A DNA stretch of 30,000 nt from NCBI GenBank assembly GCA_019918135.1, contig WBZZ01005366.1:30001-60000 (forward strand), written 5' to 3'. Every line of letters begins with the position of its first letter. The first letter of the stretch is position 1. The DNA comes from Paulinella micropora (Eukaryota; Cercozoa; Imbricatea; Euglyphida; Paulinellidae). Below are positions 19,532 through 27,925 of the stretch, one piece after another. The notes under the pieces are model-generated. The model saw only the letters and a list, made by a program, of their open reading frames with translations, ran no database searches and had not been told where the DNA came from. The position numbers were made by a program, and so were the translations under genes.

Positions 19532-20336
19532 CCTTCACCAAGGCCGCATGCAGCTTCTTCATCATCGTCACCCCTCCAGCTTCGCCTTCTATTTCCCTCA
19601 GGGCCGGGTGAAGGTCCCTGCCAAACTGGGTGTGTTGGAGTTTACCCAGGTCCACTAACTTGGCCTCCATAAGTTTCAGAGACACATCCATGACATTGAT
19701 CTGTCCTTTTGGATTCCTGAACTTAAACTCCTTTTCCACTCTCTTTATTGAATCAATGTCCTGACCAGGATCGAGCAACCTAGCCAGTGCTCTTGTGTTC
19801 CATGGCAGCACAGTCTTTCCAGTCTGGTACTCAAAGAGTATAGCACACTCAAACACTGTCCATGAGAGGTCGAGTAGTTCCAGTAAAGACATATTGTCCA
19901 CAAATGAGACATGTTGCACCTGTAACTGTGCACCGTCGTCTCTGAGGAATTCTGCCAGAGACAGAGCTTGCCTTGGGAGAGGGTAACAGATGTCCTCCTT
20001 CTTCAAGGGTTGTCCCCATCGCATTTCTTGGGGAATATATAGCCATTTACAGGCCTCATCCTTCCCTTTCTTCTCCTTAAACTCCTTCTTACTTAGTTTG
20101 CCATATTCGGCCACAAACCTCGCTTCCTCTCCTCCCTTCTCCTCCTCCTCGACTTCCTCTGCTCCTCCTGTGTCAAAGGAAGGCGCAGTAAAAAATTGAT
20201 TCTCTGCTCCTCCTGTGTCAAAGGAAGGTGCCAGATCTCCTCCTTCTGCATGAGGGTCAACGAACTCCTCTTCGTTTCCTGGGGTTCGCTCACTCCCCCC
20301 CCCTCCTTCCTGCCAGTCTTCAGACCTAGTAGACAT
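19341..20336 (-). pseudogene. Gypsy gag, N-terminal part
   Basis: This 331-residue frame starts MSTRSEDWQEGGGGSERTPG at 20336, the first long frame downstream of the leader. Near residues 38-65 the decapeptide APSFDTGGAE occurs twice from a 45-bp DNA repeat (about 20157-20232). A folded region follows (WLYIPQEMRWGQPLKKED, LLELLDLSWTVFECAILFE, LARLLDPGQDIDSIKRVE). I do not recognise a family; placement after the leader and before the zinc-finger region supports a gag role. Past about 19385 the frame leaves the gag reading, which continues in the next frame. Confidence 0.6.
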
Positions 20337-21065
20337 GGACGCTGAAGAAATACGGATGAGACAGAGTTGTTTCTACCCCGTAATTGCTCTGTTCGTCTAT
20401 GAGGAACTAATAGAGAGAAAAAACGAAAAGACAGTATAGAGAGAGAGCGTCTCACCTCTATGTCTTATGTGTTTTTTTTTGTGAGAAAGAAGTAATCTGT
20501 ACGACTTTCTCTGAAAATTTGATCTCCTTCTCCACTCCTCTTTTCTTTTTCTCTTTTTGTTGTTGTATCTGTTATGAGGTACGAGGACCTATGTACAGAT
20601 AATGTCAAAGAGGCTTGAGAAGCACTCCTTGAAAAGTCGACTTGTCGTCTGACACTTGTTCAGACCTATTGTCGAAAGACAGTCAGAGATTTGCAAAAAT
20701 ACTCTGATGTGTGTGGTTTGAGAGGCAACAAGTGCACAGACTTGAAAGGTAGAGTACTACGCTCGTGTCCTTCAAGTTTGTTTGTAACTGTGAGTGTTTG
20801 TTTGTACGTCTGTTGACATACTCTGTCTCTGTCTCAAGAGAGAACAAAAGAACAGCTACGAGGTCTGGTGTCTGGCCTCCTTGTGAGGACACAGATACAG
20901 GCTGTGGAGAGGGTACTGAGACACCTACTCACAAACGCCTAGACGTCTAGTTTTGCAAAAAGAGCTGTGTGGGGATGTGCTGGAGTATTTGTTTTTGGAA
21001 CACCTAGATAGGTCTGTCCAATTTTTCTTTCTGCTGTTCCAAAAACAAGCCAGAAAAGAAATCAG
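20337..21065 (-). other. Gypsy 5' leader
   Basis: About 730 bp between primer site and gag start, with no coding motif. Its LTR-proximal ~275 bp is repeated, inverted and diverged, at 8121-8406, showing that this leader belongs to the element. Confidence 0.7.
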
Positions 21066-21085
21066 CCTTGTGCTGGTGACTCCAA
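21066..21085 (-). promoter_or_regulatory. Candidate primer-binding site
   Basis: Directly after the 5' LTR the minus strand reads TTGGAGTCACCAGCACAAGG. It has the TGG expected to pair with a tRNA CCA end one base from the LTR, and it is conserved (one change) in the orphan copy at 8101-8120. I could not match it to a specific tRNA. Confidence 0.55.
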
Positions 21086-21333
21086 TGTTACAATCCCCGA
21101 AGATAGCTCAATAAAAAGTCGGTAATACAACCAGACACAAATCACCAAAAGAGAATGATGTCTCGTTATATTAGCTCAGTGAAGCAGAAAAGAATACGGC
21201 AACAAACCAAGGTTACAATGGCATTAGGTCAAATCCGGCCAAACGATATTGAAAATAATGGGAAAAAACTAGGTGCACCTGACACCAGAAAAAGGGTACC
21301 TTTAACACGGCTATCCGGGGGGTGATGCCTACA
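21086..21333 (-). repeat. Gypsy 5' LTR
   Basis: This 248-bp LTR has TG...CA ends. In minus sense, CTAATATAACG (about 21163-21173) could serve as a TATA element. The right edge abuts a LINE fragment at 21334. Confidence 0.88.
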
Positions 21334-22034
21334 GATCTAAATTTGGCTCATGCTCGCCGGATTGCTCAAGCTGTTTCGCCTTGTGTGGCACTGAGGTTAA
21401 CGAGTCGTTACGTCACTTCCTGCTGCATTGCCCAACGTTTGCGAGCTCTCGTGAGGCACTGTTTAAGTTTATCGATGAGGCGCAAGCCCGGCAGCCCCTC
21501 GTGCTGAATCGAGGAGGGCTTTATCACAGGGAACTGCGGGAGGCAGAGGAGGAGATGAGGCTCTTCAAAGAGGAATGGCTGAAGGGGGAGGATGAAAAGA
21601 TGGCGGCGATGCTCGGCGTTTTGTTTATCCCTGTCCCAGAAGAGGTGGAGGAGGAGTTAGGAAGGTTTGTTGCCACCATCTGGAAGGAGTGGGAGGAGTT
21701 GGAGGCGCAGACCAGGGAGGCAGAGGGGGCGGAGGAGGAGGAGGTGATCGACCTCACGGTCGTTCAGGAGGTGGGTAGAAGGAGGGGAAGGCCTAGTCAG
21801 GTAGAATGTCTGGCTAGATCTGTTGTAGGTGGAGGTTAGCGCAGCGTCGCGGACTTCTTCTCGGCAGATAACTCCTCTCACTTCTTGCACCCACTTGCAC
21901 ATGCACAGCACGCTCATTTGCACATTGCACTGCCAGTCGAGTCTTTGGAGCGGAGCCGCGTCACCGAACGGTCCCGTGCTACCAATGGAGGCACATGTCC
22001 GACAGGATCAAAGGCAAATTGACTGATAAGTATA

Positions 22035-22130
<96 letters not shown>
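21334..22130 (+). mobile_element. 5'-truncated LINE with (ATT)n tail
   Basis: This is the end of a LINE second ORF, a 3' UTR of about 195 bp and an (ATT)n tail of about 31 units (22036-22130). Microsatellite tails instead of poly-A are known for several LINE clades. Its 5' side is cut exactly at the gypsy LTR edge. The 3' UTR end (ATGGAGGCACATG at 21985-21997) is shared with other short retroposons downstream. Confidence 0.7.
21336..21839 (+). pseudogene. LINE ORF2 C-terminus with zinc-binding CCHC
   Basis: This open frame runs 168 codons from the LTR border. It contains CFALCGTEVNESLRHFLLHC, a C-x3-C-x9-H-x4-C motif like the one near the C-terminus of many LINE ORF2 proteins, followed by PTFASSREALFKFIDEA. 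A Glu-rich helical tail (REAEEEMRLFKEEWLKGEDE and later repeats) follows, to a stop at 21837-21839. RT and endonuclease domains are absent because of 5' truncation. No internal stop is present, suggesting a rather recent copy. The LINE clade cannot be named from this part. Confidence 0.7.
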
Positions 22131-22302
22131 GGGAGTACATAGGCCATCGGTCCTTTCCATGGGCTGATTGGTATAAAGCTCCTAGAGTAATGTTCTATGC
22201 CGTCACTTCCTTTATTCCACCGATTGGTGTGGAGACTTTCCTTATGGAATGGAGGACTGGATGCACATGGCCTTTTGGCTCAGCAATTGGCAGGAGATAC
22301 AC
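22131..22302 (+). mobile_element. Short retroposon unit B, copy 1
   Basis: This 172-bp unit lies between two (ATT)n blocks and starts GGGAGTACATAGGCC. It ends with ATGGAGGACTGGATGCACAT (22249-22268), then GGCTCAGCAATTGGCAGGAG and (ATT)n. Tail similarity to the LINE and SINE units places it in the same group. A weak A-box-like TGATTGG is present, but no B box is seen. Confidence 0.6.
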
Positions 22303-22312
22303 TATTATTATA

Positions 22313-22394
<82 letters not shown>

Positions 22395-22442
22395 GAGGCA
22401 CATGTCCAGGATCTGGATCTGATGCTATAGTCTGAGGAAGCC

Positions 22443-22501
<59 letters not shown>

Positions 22502-22509
22502 TATTATTA

Positions 22510-22551
<42 letters not shown>
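22303..22551. repeat. (ATT)n tracts around fragment C
   Basis: Near-perfect ATT trinucleotide repeats at 22303-22391 and 22443-22551, with rare interruptions (a TAATT, a TATATT and a TGTT). Confidence 0.95.
22391..22442 (+). mobile_element. Short tail fragment C
   Basis: This 52-bp fragment starts AATGGAGGCACATGTCC, identical over that part to the LINE 3' UTR end, and lies between (ATT)n tracts. It looks like a severely 5'-truncated copy of a related element. Confidence 0.55.
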
Positions 22552-22723
22552 GGGAGTACATAGGCCATCGGTCCTTTCCATGGGCTGATTGGTATAAAGC
22601 TCCTAGAGTAATGTTCTATGCCGTCACTTCCTTTATTCCACCGATTGGTGTGGAGACTTTCCTTATGGAATGGAGGACTGGATGCACATGGCCTTTTGGC
22701 TCAGCAATTGGCAGGAGATACAC
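22552..22723 (+). mobile_element. Short retroposon unit B, copy 2
   Basis: I find no difference from copy 1 over all 172 bp. Copies start 421 bp apart, suggesting recent duplication of a block containing unit B, fragment C and (ATT)n. Confidence 0.7.
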
Positions 22724-22760
<37 letters not shown>

Positions 22761-22960
22761 TACCATGTGGGCCCTGTCGCCAGTTCGATTCCCGTCGGTG
22801 CCACCAGTATTTTCATTGAACATACCGGTCCGTCTGGAAGTGTTGGAACTGCCCTTGCGGGGGTGTCATTAGAGCCTATCGTCAATTCTTCGTACTCCCC
22901 TCACGGGTGAGACGATGGAGGCGCATGTGCAGATTTGCATCAGCCATTGACAGAGAAACA
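22761..22960 (+). mobile_element. tRNA-derived SINE D, copy 1 (5'-truncated)
   Basis: It begins within the tRNA-related head (GGGCCCTGTCGCCAGTTCGA), so it keeps the B box but lacks the A box. Body and tail match copies 2 and 3: CCGTCTGGAAGTGTTGGAAC, then GATGGAGGCGCATGTGCAG (22914 onward) and CAGCCATTGACAGAGA before (ATT)n. Confidence 0.75.
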
Positions 22961-22976
22961 CTATTATTATTATTAT

Positions 22977-23163
22977 TTTATTTTATTTTAATATTTGTAA
23001 TCTAAGTCATTTTATTTTAATACTTTAATATTTTAACAATTTCTCATTATCTTTAATAACTTGAGACGTAGGTCACCATCTAGTTAAATCAATAGCTCTT
23101 GAGCTAACGATTTGTATGGATCGACCAGAGGTTAAATTGTTAACTTCATTAAACCGAAGGCCT
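22977..23163 (+). mobile_element. AGT-tailed repeat F, copy 1
   Basis: An A/T-rich start (TTTTATTTTAATA-like) is followed by the conserved core GTAGGTCACCATCTAG, AATAGCTCTTGAGCTAACG and TTAACTTCATTAAACCGAAG. It then passes directly into (AGT)n. Copies 2 and 3 share the core. Confidence 0.65.
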
Positions 23164-23188
23164 AGTAGTAGTAGTAGTAGTAGTAGTG

Positions 23189-23224
<36 letters not shown>

Positions 23225-23301
23225 TCATTATCGGGTTATTTTATCGTTTTTCCCGTTGGCTGAATAAGAAAAAAAAGTTACCCTTTTAGCGTAGCCTAGC
23301 C

Positions 23302-23368
<67 letters not shown>

Positions 23369-23463
23369 TAAATCAATAGCTCTTGAGCTAACGATTTGTA
23401 TGGATGATCAGAAGTTAAATTTAACTTCATTAAATCGAAGGCCTAGGCCCAGTAGTAGTAGTT

Positions 23464-23542
<79 letters not shown>

Positions 23543-23552
23543 TAGTAATAGT
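23161..23552. repeat. (AGT)n tracts around F copies 1-2
   Basis: AGT trinucleotide blocks at about 23161-23224, 23303-23368 and 23452-23552, broken by repeat F and a short AT-rich spacer (23225-23302). Confidence 0.9.
23369..23450 (+). mobile_element. AGT-tailed repeat F, copy 2
   Basis: A 5'-truncated copy starting TAAATCAATAGCTCTTGAG right after an (AGT)n tract and ending CGAAGGCCTAGGCCC before another. Differs from copies 1 and 3 by a few substitutions and small deletions. Confidence 0.65.
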
Positions 23553-23673
23553 AGCGCCTGAGGAATATCACCTATAAAGCTGAATTCAAGAATGAACTCA
23601 AGCTATATCTCCTGAGTTTACAGCAATCTTGACTCTCGCTCCATCCCTCTCTCTCTCTCTCTCTCTCTCCATT

Positions 23674-23709
<36 letters not shown>

Positions 23710-23961
23710 TTCTCTCTCTCTCAACCTCCCCCCAATATCCTGAAAATTTCTTAAACCAATCATGACCAATGGTTGGTGGGATAGCAATAGCTAGCAGCTA
23801 TTGTTAGCGCTATAGATAACAGGACTTTATTACCCCAATGAAAGAAACCCTAAACGGTTTGTCCACGTTTAATGTTTCTTAGTGGTCGTTGGGATCTCTA
23901 TCTTTCCCTTTATACCTGCTCTTTTCTCCATATCTTAACAATCTCTCTCTCTCTCTCTCTT

Positions 23962-24003
<42 letters not shown>

Positions 24004-24169
24004 GGATCTCTCTCTCCCTCTAACTTCATATATATGTATATAATATATATGTATGTATATGTGTATATATATATCATATATATATATATTAATATATATA
24101 TAACCTTTTCGTCATTTTATTTTACTTTATTTTTATTTTCTTATTTTTTATTTTTTCTTATTTATTTTA
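23553..24169. other. Non-coding spacer with CT and TA microsatellites
   Basis: No gene. It contains CT-rich repeats (about 23648-23722 and 23941-24001), an AT/TATA tract (about 24030-24105) and T-rich sequence beyond. Confidence 0.8.
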
Positions 24170-24356
24170 TTTCTACTTTACCTTAATACTTTCAATCTAT
24201 TTTATTTTAATATTCTAATAATTTAATTTTTTCATTATTCTTGATAATTAGAGAAGTAGGTCACCATCTAGTTAAATCAATAGCTCTTGAGCTAACGATT
24301 TGTATGGATGACCAGAGGTTAAATTTCTTAACTTCATTAAATCGAAGGCCTATGCC

Positions 24357-24358
<2 letters not shown>
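24170..24358 (+). mobile_element. AGT-tailed repeat F, copy 3
   Basis: Contains the A/T-rich start, the GTAGGTCACCATCTAG core (from about 24256) and the ending CGAAGGCCTATGCC, followed by a long (AGT)n/(AGC)n tract. Similarity to copy 1 extends upstream of the core, so the unit is at least about 170 bp. Confidence 0.65.
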
Positions 24359-24413
<55 letters not shown>

Positions 24414-24552
24414 CAGTAGCAGCAGTAGTAGTAGTAGTAGTAGTAGTAGTAGCAGCAGCAGCAGTTGTAGTAGTAGTAGTAGTAGTAGTAGTAGTGTAGT
24501 AGTAGTAGTAGTGGTAGTAGTAGCAGCAGCAGCAGCAGCAGTGGTAGTAGTG

Positions 24553-24607
<55 letters not shown>

Positions 24608-24779
24608 CAGTAGCAGTAGGAGTTGTAGTTGTAGTAGTTATGTTGTCATTGTTTTAATTGAAAATGGGGTAGTAGTAGTAGTAGTAGTAGAAGTAATAGT
24701 AGTAGTAATAGTAGTAGTACAGTAAATTAATAGTAGTAGTCTAGTAGTAGTAGTCTAGTAGTAGTAGTAGTAGTAGTAA

Positions 24780-24829
<50 letters not shown>

Positions 24830-24856
24830 ACCTAGTGCTAGTGTAGTAGTAGTAGA

Positions 24857-24924
<68 letters not shown>
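24357..24924. repeat. Long (AGT)n tract passing into (ATT)n
   Basis: AGT repeats with AGC and GTT variants (24357-24632 and 24669-24829), then (ATT)n at about 24856-24924. Poly-Ser, poly-Val and poly-Tyr frames here are repeat artefacts. Confidence 0.92.
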
Positions 24925-25498
24925 GGAGGGGTGCACAGTATGGCACCCCACGGGAAGAGGAGGTGGTTGGGCCTCTTCCCACTGGTTTCGAGGCTATGTC
25001 GTTGTGTTGGCTGTTCCGAGGCTCTGTTGTTGTGTGGGTTCCGAGGCTATGTCGATGTGGGTTCCGAGGCTATGTTGTTGTGTTGGTTCCGAGGCCATGT
25101 CGTTGTGTTGTTTTTTATAAGACATACACCACGTGGGATCAAAGGGGTATTTAAATTCCGCGATCTAGGGGTGGTGACGGGTTTCGAGGCGTCCCAGACA
25201 CTTACCACAAAACGTCCTCATGCGCTGGCAGACCGCATGAAATGTCTGCTACCCCTGTGAGTACCTCCATGCGGGACCTACCCAGTCTCGTGGAGCTCTC
25301 ACGCGGGGAAGATCAATCATTTGTAGTTGATTTCCTGCAAGGTACCCGACACTGTGCGGGTAGTAGGGACTTCCTTTTGGGGCCTTCTATGCAGGATGGT
25401 TAGAGTCACTCTTCCCTCCCCAACATACTCACTGTAGTCCCTGTTGGGTCGAGGGATGGAGGCGCATGGCCCTCGGGCTCAGCCATGACAGATCAATA

Positions 25499-25499
<1 letters not shown>
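24925..25499 (+). mobile_element. Retroposon-like unit E with shared 3' tail
   Basis: About 570 bp between two (ATT)n tracts, including the minisatellite. Its 3' end carries ATGGAGGCGCATG (25456-25468) followed by GGGCTCAGCCATGACAG and (ATT)n, matching the tails of units B and D. I see no coding sequence. It could be a LINE 3' UTR or a longer SINE. Confidence 0.5.
24984..25110 (+). repeat. Minisatellite, five units of 22-28 bp
   Basis: The unit is close to TTCCGAGGCTATGTCGTTGT plus a short GT-rich end, repeated five times with substitutions and length changes. It lies inside a longer retroposon-like unit. Confidence 0.8.

Positions 25500-25562
<63 letters not shown>
25500..25562. repeat. (ATT)n tail of unit E
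   Basis: About 21 ATT units directly after unit E and before SINE D copy 2. Confidence 0.95.
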
Positions 25563-25565
<3 letters not shown>

Positions 25566-25704
25566 ATACCGGCCCGTCTGGAAGTGTTGGAACTGCCCTT
25601 GCGGGGGTGTCATTAGAGCTTATCGTCAATTCTTCGTACTCCCCTCACGGGTGAGACGATGGAGGCGCATGTGCAGAAATGCATCAGCCATTGACAGAGA
25701 AGCA
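25563..25704 (+). mobile_element. tRNA-derived SINE D, copy 2 (5'-truncated)
   Basis: Starts in the body (AACATACCGGCCCGTCTGG), so the tRNA head is missing. Ends with ATGGAGGCGCATG (25659-25671), CAGCCATTGACAGAGA and (ATT)n. Nearly identical to the matching part of copy 3. Confidence 0.75.
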
Positions 25705-25705
25705 C

Positions 25706-25787
<82 letters not shown>
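25705..25787. repeat. (ATT)n tail of SINE D copy 2
   Basis: About 27 uninterrupted ATT units, ending at the 5' end of SINE D copy 3. Confidence 0.95.
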
Positions 25788-26050
25788 GGACACCGTGATA
25801 GCCCAGTGGTCAAGTTCTACCATCTGGGCCCTGTCGCCAGTTCGATTCCCGTCGGTGCCACCAGTATTTTCATTGAACGTAACGATCCGTCTGGACAGTA
25901 TTTTCATTGAACATACCGGCCCGTCTGGAAGTGTTGGAACTGCCCTTGCGGGGGTGTCATTAGAGCTTATCGTCAATTCTTCGTACTCCCCACGGGTGAG
26001 ACGATGGAGGCGCATGTGCAGAAATGCATCAGCCATTGACAGAGAAGCAC
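25788..26050 (+). mobile_element. tRNA-derived SINE D, copy 3 (full head)
   Basis: Positions 25788-25863 are tRNA-like. GGACACC at the start can pair, with one extra A, with GGTGCC near the end, which is followed by ACCA, like a discriminator base plus CCA. A box TAGCCCAGTGG (25799-25809) and B box AGTTCGATTCC (25839-25849) are about 30 bp apart and fit the RNA polymerase III internal promoter. In the body, CAGTATTTTCATTGAAC is repeated 34 bp apart (25862 and 25896), an internal duplication not seen in copy 1. The tail carries ATGGAGGCGCATG (26004-26016), CAGCCATTGACAGAGA and (ATT)n. It encodes no protein and depends on another element for movement. Confidence 0.8.
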
Positions 26051-26136
<86 letters not shown>

Positions 26137-26217
26137 GTAGTATTAGTAGCAGCAGCAGCAGTAGCAGCAGCAGCAGTAGTAGTAGTGTAGTAGTGTAGTA
26201 GTAGTAGTAGTAGTAGT

Positions 26218-26270
<53 letters not shown>
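26051..26270. repeat. (ATT)n tail changing to (AGT)n
   Basis: ATT repeats to about 26093 pass directly into AGT repeats with AGC variants. Confidence 0.92.
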
Positions 26271-26702
26271 TATTCCATGCGGAAAATTCTTTTACGCAAG
26301 CACTGCATGTTTTATACAATCATTATAAAATACTTGCCACTCATTATCATAGAACTGCAGATGAGTGGGAATTCGAAGACGAAGAGATAGAATGGAGGAG
26401 TGAATGAAGAGGTCTGAGGTGAAGCATAAAAAGGAAAAATCAACAAAAGTGGTTTGAAGCCACTTTTGGTGATTGAAACCAATTAAGGTTTAATAGAATA
26501 TTAACAATTGGTAGACTTGCCACTCATCTAGCTCATACTGTCACAGAGCTGAGTGTGTGTGAAGCAGAAGAGATAAAATGGAAGAGGTATCAAGAGATGC
26601 AAAAATAGATTTGACGCATTTGATGCCACTTGTAGAATGAGTGGGAAGCGTAAGAGTAAAATGGAAGTGGTATCAAGAGATTCAAAAGTGGAAAATTGAA
26701 GC
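26271..26702 (+). repeat. Dispersed repeat copies, plus orientation
   Basis: Two or more copies of the family also seen at 9557-9655. They carry TTTTACGCAAGCAC, ATACTTGCCAC, GATGAGTGGGAA, AGAGATAAAATGGAAG and GGTATCAAGAGAT (26289-26400 and 26505-26700). No coding sequence. Confidence 0.55.
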
Positions 26703-26729
26703 GTAAAAATAAATAAATAGATAAATAGA

Positions 26730-26784
<55 letters not shown>

Positions 26785-26826
26785 GTAAATAAGTAAATAA
26801 GTAAATAAGTAAATAAATAAATAAAA
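26703..26826. repeat. (AAAT)n microsatellite
   Basis: AAAT repeat with AGAT and AAGT variants, followed by (AAAC)n and (AC)n. The Tyr-Leu-Phe-Ile frames on the minus strand come from it. Confidence 0.95.
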
Positions 26827-27060
26827 ACAAACAAACAAACAAACACACACACACACATTAATCGGTGGCATGAAAGTTCTAAGTTAGTGAAAAAAACACA
26901 CACACATTGATCAGCAAAATTCTAAGTTAGTGGGGAGAAAAAAAAAAAAGAAAAAGAAGAAAATAAAGTGTAAAAAAGTTGAAAAGCAGTCGCAGTTTAT
27001 ATATATTAACTAGTTTAAGGTCATGATATCACTTACTTTGTTGAATTAGGGATACAGGAG
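26827..27060. other. A-rich spacer, nothing recognised
   Basis: Contains (AAAC)n, (AC)n, and a repeated phrase ATTCTAAGTTAGTG-like (about 26875 and 26918). No gene. Confidence 0.5.
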
Positions 27061-27083
27061 GCGTAAGTGATGATCACTAACAC

Positions 27084-27122
<39 letters not shown>

Positions 27123-27275
27123 CCCTCTTATGTTTGTGTTTTTAGTGATGATCACTAACGTTTTTGTAGTGCTCATCATGGCACTACCATCATAGTGATG
27201 CATCACTAACAAACGGTAGTGATCATCACTACAAAAAGTTAGTGATGGTATTCCGTACTTGTAGTGATATATATA
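27061..27275. mobile_element. CACTA-like terminal and subterminal repeats
   Basis: TTTTTGTAGTG (27161-27171) and its exact complement CACTACAAAAA (27227-27237) are surrounded by several AGTGATnATCACT-type repeats. TAGTGATGCATCACTA (27193-27208) is a perfect palindrome. CACTACAAAAA with such subterminal repeats is typical of CACTA (En/Spm) DNA transposon ends. A 35-base T run (about 27088-27122) lies inside. No transposase is present, so at most these are ends of non-autonomous elements. Confidence 0.45.
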
Positions 27276-27574
27276 TATATATATAGAATTTTTTTTTCTT
27301 CTTTTCTCTTAACGCTTCCATTTTCACGTGATTTCTATCACAACTTTGGTTCCCTTTTCTTCATTTACACTTTTATTACCTTACTTACTTTTGAAAGTTC
27401 CACTTAACGACTTTTAATAATAAAGTACGGAGGCTTACTTACTCTTCCCACTCATCCCTACGACGTGGCAAGTATTCTCTACTAAAAGTGTTGGCGTAAA
27501 AATATATACATATATACATAAGGGAAAATATAGGTTTTTTTTTTTTCTTATGTCACTTGGAATCTTTAATGATT

Positions 27575-27611
<37 letters not shown>

Positions 27612-27925
27612 TTTTGTTTTTTGTTCAACGGTCACCTGTTTTTTTTTTGTTTTCAAGTTTTGCTTTTTTCTTTCTTTTTTTTTTTTTTTTCCACCTTGCT
27701 TCAGAGCTCCCTTTACATATCTCCCCGTGTTTCCTTTTCCCCTTTCCGACTCCTTGTCACAAGTTCATTTTGCCACTTTCATTCCTTCGTTTTGACTCTA
27801 TGAGTGAGTCTATCTTTACCGTGATCACTTCCTGGGCATTCTAACTCAGTGTCTTACGCTTCCCACTCAAGTTATCATGGCCCTACTAGTGGCAAGTATT
27901 CTATCATTAAAAGTTGATTTGTGAA
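27276..27925 (-). repeat. Dispersed repeat copies in minus orientation, with poly-T runs
   Basis: CTTCCCACTCATCCCTACG ... GGCAAGTATTCT (27437-27480) and CTTCCCACTCAAG ... GTGGCAAGTATTCT (27858-27901) are reverse complements of the family at 9557 and 26289. Several T runs (27575-27610, 27632-27640, 27676-27690) lie between. Poly-Phe frames are artefacts. Confidence 0.55.

Larger units (their letters stand above)
11096..21333 (-). mobile_element. Ty3/gypsy LTR retrotransposon, degraded and rearranged
   Basis: Two direct LTRs (11096-11342 and 21086-21333) bound a 10.2-kb minus-strand element. Order along the minus strand is leader, gag, remnant protease, a region of unknown role, RT block, RNase H, integrase with GPY motif, C-terminal extension, polypurine tract and 3' LTR. 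RT-RNase H before integrase is the Ty3/gypsy (Metaviridae-type) order. The LTRs differ at roughly 10 of 247 positions by eye, so the insertion is not young. No target-site duplication is seen (AGCAA on the left, GATCT on the right). Many frameshifts and an inverted RT block mean it cannot be autonomous. Confidence 0.9.

Noticed and set aside
21914..22435. Poly-Asn and poly-Ile frames around ATT tracts
   Set aside because: Translation of trinucleotide repeats; similar frames at 22195-22910 and 25613-26190 are rejected for the same reason.
24241..24657. Serine/valine-rich open frame
   Set aside because: Produced by (AGT)n and (AGC)n repeats at the end of repeat F; no non-repeat coding part.
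25788..25863. Possible functional tRNA gene
   Set aside because: The acceptor stem has an extra base, cloverleaf pairing is poor, and the sequence is the head of a repeated SINE with an (ATT)n tail.
26528..26903. Hydrophobic Tyr-Leu-Phe-Ile minus-strand frames resembling membrane segments
   Set aside because: They are the complement of (AAAT)n and are open in all three frames.
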